Shown one piece after another: positions 5,900 through 8,261 of a DNA stretch of 8,261 nucleotides. Position 1 is the stretch's first letter. Every line of letters begins with the position of its first letter. The stretch covers positions 1 to 8,261 of the forward strand of contig DASXCK010000069.1 of NCBI GenBank assembly GCA_036491235.1, written 5' to 3'. The stretch is from JAVDCA01 sp036491235. Its GTDB lineage: Bacteria; Pseudomonadota; Alphaproteobacteria; Rhizobiales; Xanthobacteraceae. Both the position numbers and the translations under genes were made by a program. The notes beneath the pieces were generated by a model that saw nothing but the letters and a program-made list of their open reading frames with translations, did no database searches and was not told the origin of the DNA.

Positions 5900-7573
5900 T
5901 CAATCGACGATCGCACCATCGGCCGCCGACGACACGTGACGCGCATATTCCGCCAGCACGCCGTCGCGGTAGCGCGCCTTCGGCGCCTTCCACTTCTTGC
6001 GGCGGGCGGCGAGCTCTTTGGCAGGCACATTGACCTGGATCAGGTTCTTGTCGCGGTCGAGCGTGATCGTGTCGCCGTTCTTGACCAGCGCGATGGTGCC
6101 GCCGACGAAGGCTTCCGGCGCGACGTGGCCGACGAGCCAGCCCCATGAGCCGCCGGAGAAGCGGCCATCGGTGATCAGCGCAACGTGGTCGAGCAGGCCC
6201 TGCCCGACCAGCGCGGCAGTGGGCGAGAGCATCTCGGGCATGCCTGGCCCGCCCTTTGGGCCCTCGTAACGGATCACGATCACGTCGCCCGGTTTGATCT
6301 TCTTCGCCAGGATCGCCTTGAGGCAGGCGGGCTCGGAATCGAACACGCGTGCAGGTCCGGTGAACAAGGGGTGCTTGATGCCCGAAGTCTTGGCGACGCA
6401 GCCTTCGGTCGAGAGGTTGCCCTTGAGGATCGAGAGATGGCCGCGGGCATAGAGCGCCTTGTTCCACGGCACGATCACGTGCTGATCCTCGCGCGGCTCG
6501 GACGGCACGTCGGCAAGCTCCTGCGCAATGGTGCGGCCCGTCACGGTCATGCAGTCGCCGTCGAGCCGGTCGTGGTCGAGCAGCATCCTCATCACCTGGG
6601 CGATGCCGCCGGCGCGATGGAAATCGACCGCGACGTATTTGCCCGAGGGCTTGAGATCACAGATCACCGGCGTGCGTTTTGCCACCTTCTCGAAGTCGTC
6701 GATGTCCCAGCGCACACCCGCCGCCTTGGCGATGGCGAGGAAGTGCAGTACCGCGTTGGTCGAGCCACCGGTTGCCATGACGATGGCGATCGCGTTCGCC
6801 AGGGACTTGCGGGTGATGATGTCACGCGGCTTGAGATCGAGCTCGATCGCCTTGATCAGCACCTGCGCGGCGCGGTCGAGCGAGTCGATCTTTTCCTGGT
6901 CCTCGGCGGCCATCAGCGGCGTGTCGATGAGGCCGAGGCCCAGCGCGGCCGCGGCGGTCGCCATGGTGTTGGCCGTGTACTGCGCGCCGCACACGCCAAA
7001 ACCCGGACAGGCATGGCGCTCGATGCCCTCGAAATCCTCGCGCGACATCTTGCCGGCGCTGTACGCACCGACCGCCTCGAACGCGGAGACGACGGTCAAG
7101 TCGTTTCCCTTCCACCTGCCCGGCTTGATGGTGCCGGCGTCGACATAGAGCGAGGGCACGTTGCAGTAGGCGAGGCCCATCAGGGCGCCGGGCTTGTTCT
7201 TGTCGCATCCCGCGATCGCGATCAGACCGTCCATCTGGTGGCTGCCCCAGCCGATCTGGATGCAGCGCGCGATCTCTTCGCGCGACGGCAGCGAATAGCG
7301 CATGCCCTCGGTGCCCATGCTGATGCCGTCCGAGCCGGTCGGAAAACCCCAGGTCTGCGGCATGCCGCCGGCCGTCTTGACCGCCGCGACCGCGCGGTCG
7401 ACCAGCGAGCCGATGCCGGCATTGCATGGGTTCATGGTCGAGTGACCGTGCGCGATCCCGACGATCGGCTTGCCGAAGTCCGCCGCCGTGAAGCCGACCG
7501 GATAGAGCATCGCACGGTTGGCCGAGCGCGCATCGCCTTCGGTGATGACGCGGGAACGCTTGTTGAGTGCCAC
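5900..7573 (-). CDS. ilvD: dihydroxy-acid dehydratase
   Basis: Cytoplasmic Fe-S enzyme of branched-chain amino acid synthesis, converting dihydroxy-isovalerate and dihydroxy-methylvalerate to the 2-keto acid precursors of valine, leucine and isoleucine. It has 557 residues, a normal length. Cluster ligands fit Cys50 (NPCNAGIG), Cys123 (AGCDKNKPG) and Cys195 (FGVCGAQYTANTMA); Lys125 next to Asp124 is the expected metal-site lysine. The block SDGISMGTEGMRYSL (81-95) and the active-site signature DGRFSGGS (469-476), followed by VGHVAPEA, place it with dihydroxy-acid dehydratases rather than Edd. A sugar-acid dehydratase of the same superfamily is the main alternative. The signature has Ser-Trp-Gly where many bacterial enzymes have Thr-x-Gly. 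The start is GTG at 7573, with AAGGAG six nt upstream. It is divergent from the TctC-type gene and followed after 264 bp by bioB. Confidence 0.93.
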   Translation of the reverse strand: MALNKRSRVITEGDARSANRAMLYPVGFTAADFGKPIVGIAHGHSTMNPCNAGIGSLVDRAVAAVKTAGGMPQTWGFPTGSDGISMGTEGMRYSLPSREEIARCIQIGWGSHQMDGLIAIAGCDKNKPGALMGLAYCNVPSLYVDAGTIKPGRWKGNDLTVVSAFEAVGAYSAGKMSREDFEGIERHACPGFGVCGAQYTANTMATAAAALGLGLIDTPLMAAEDQEKIDSLDRAAQVLIKAIELDLKPRDIITRKSLANAIAIVMATGGSTNAVLHFLAIAKAAGVRWDIDDFEKVAKRTPVICDLKPSGKYVAVDFHRAGGIAQVMRMLLDHDRLDGDCMTVTGRTIAQELADVPSEPREDQHVIVPWNKALYARGHLSILKGNLSTEGCVAKTSGIKHPLFTGPARVFDSEPACLKAILAKKIKPGDVIVIRYEGPKGGPGMPEMLSPTAALVGQGLLDHVALITDGRFSGGSWGWLVGHVAPEAFVGGTIALVKNGDTITLDRDKNLIQVNVPAKELAARRKKWKAPKARYRDGVLAEYARHVSSAADGAIVD

Positions 7574-7878
7574 CTTTGTCTCCTTCGTATCGGGGCCGCG
7601 GCCGGACTGAGCCTGTTGGGTAGCTTATTCCCAGCATACTTGGAACAGGATCAGGCCGCGTTGCAAGGCGGCCGGTCGAGCCGCGCGGGAGAGGCTGCGA
7701 CGACGCGTCAGGATTGCTGCGGCATCTTGCGCTTCCGTGTCGATTTTGCGCGTCGTAGCCTTGCGGGGAAGCGACATCGAGGTCGCGGGAATTTCGTCGA
7801 GACGGCCATCGCCCGATGGGGCAATATCGTGCGCACGATCGCAGCTGCGTGATAAAAATAGGACTTCGGAGGGACGCC
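7574..7878. promoter_or_regulatory. divergent intergenic region between ilvD and the TctC-type gene
   Basis: These 305 bp hold no convincing gene. They contain the ilvD ribosome-binding site (AAGGAG just before 7573), an imperfect hairpin GGCCGC/GCGGCC (7654-7659, 7668-7673), the paired dyads at 7806-7839, an AT-rich GATAAAAATA (7851-7860) and the TctC ribosome-binding site. No clear -35/-10 pair could be assigned to either gene by eye, and no Ile/Leu/Val-rich leader peptide for ilvD attenuation was seen. Promoters for both genes are inferred from the divergent layout. Confidence 0.6.
7806..7839. promoter_or_regulatory. paired dyad-symmetry sites, possible operator for the TctC-type gene
   Basis: Two perfect palindromes lie side by side: CCATCG-CC-CGATGG (7806-7819) and ATCGTGCGCACGAT (7826-7839). 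Both have ATCG...CGAT half-sites, and their centres are 20 bp apart, about two helical turns. The second ends 39 bp before the start codon. The position suits binding of a dimeric regulator, but no regulator gene is in the window and the family cannot be named. Confidence 0.35.
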
Positions 7879-8261
7879 ATGACGACCTATCGCCGACGGT
7901 TTCTTCAGCTCGCCGGCGCAGCGGCCGCCGGGCTCGCGGCGCCCCGGCTTGCGCTGGCCGAGACCTATCCGACGCACGCGGTGCGCGTGATCGTCCCCTT
8001 CACGGCGGGCGGCCCGACCGACCTGTTCTCGCGCCTGCTCGCCGGCAAGTTGTCGGAGCAAATGGGCCAGCGGTTCTATGTGGAAAATGTCGGCGGTGCC
8101 GGCGGCAACATCGGCGCCGGCCGCGCCGCCCAAGCGGCGCCGGACGGATACACGATCTTCATCGACGGCGCGAACTACGTCATCAACCAGTCGCTGTTTC
8201 GCCAGGTACCCTACGATCCGTTCAAGAGCTTCGATCCGGTCACCATCGCGGTCACGTCGCC
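7879..8261 (+). CDS. tripartite tricarboxylate transporter substrate-binding protein (Bug/TctC family), N-terminal part
   Basis: Periplasmic solute-binding protein that captures a carboxylate or related ligand for a TctAB-type membrane transporter, or acts as an orphan Bug receptor; the ligand is unknown. It runs off the right edge after 127 residues of a usual 320 or so. The N-terminus has RRRFLQLAG (5-13), a Tat-like twin-arginine motif, then a hydrophobic stretch and likely cleavage at ALA-ET (25-29). The mature part opens with the family pattern YPTHAVRVIVPFTAGGPTD (30-48), the ligand-loop block ENVGGAGGNIGAG (69-81), APDGYT (87-92) and the VPYDPFKSFDPV segment (110-121). The ATG at 7879 follows GGAGGG with 5 nt spacing, so the start is secure. 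It is divergent from ilvD, and whether tctA/tctB follow is outside the window. Confidence 0.93.
   Translation, partial: MTTYRRRFLQLAGAAAAGLAAPRLALAETYPTHAVRVIVPFTAGGPTDLFSRLLAGKLSEQMGQRFYVENVGGAGGNIGAGRAAQAAPDGYTIFIDGANYVINQSLFRQVPYDPFKSFDPVTIAVTS

Noticed and set aside
6185..7852. Plus-strand open frame (555 codons) opposite ilvD
   Set aside because: It is a mirror of ilvD, with Arg/His/Asp-rich composition and no motifs.
7708..8133. Minus-strand open frame (141 codons) across the ilvD-TctC spacer
   Set aside because: It overlaps the clear TctC-type coding start and has no ribosome-binding site or recognisable domain.

Overview
The window is GC-rich, with codon third positions dominated by G and C. 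It looks like an ordinary chromosomal housekeeping and accessory segment of an alphaproteobacterium, most likely a Hyphomicrobiales (Rhizobiales) member near the Bradyrhizobium/Rhodopseudomonas/Xanthobacteraceae group. That placement is an inference from three things: the genes present, the periplasmic TctC-type binding protein, and intergenic palindromes (4536-4623 and about 5714-5871) that resemble from memory repeats common in those genomes.

Layout from left to right: (1) the 5' part of an EamA/DMT-family membrane transporter on the minus strand (1-329), running off the left edge; (2) a divergent PfkB-type kinase, best matched to 2-dehydro-3-deoxygluconate kinase, on the plus strand (455-1393); (3) a possible 40-codon small ORF (1457-1579); (4) two overlapping minus-strand genes (1612-2112 and 2109-2687) encoding two half-size YraQ/ArsP-type permeases that resemble each other; (5) a minus-strand periplasmic DegP/HtrA protease (2814-4358) followed by a likely intrinsic terminator at 2762-2787; (6) minus-strand biotin synthase bioB (4634-5635), with a long palindromic repeat just after its stop; (7) minus-strand dihydroxy-acid dehydratase ilvD (5900-7573), separated from bioB by a spacer of palindromic repeats; (8) a 305-bp divergent promoter region; and (9) the 5' part of a plus-strand tripartite tricarboxylate transporter binding protein (7879 to the right edge).

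The genes do not form one pathway. The only clear translationally coupled pair is the split permease (ATGA overlap). The protease, bioB and ilvD lie in the same direction but are separated by 264-275 bp gaps holding repeats, so they are probably separate transcription units. No tRNA, rRNA, CRISPR array, phage gene, transposase or defence system was recognised, and nothing here amounts to a convincing new system. The most interesting items are the duplicated half-permease pair with its odd translation start, the palindromic repeats, and the paired dyads in front of the TctC gene.
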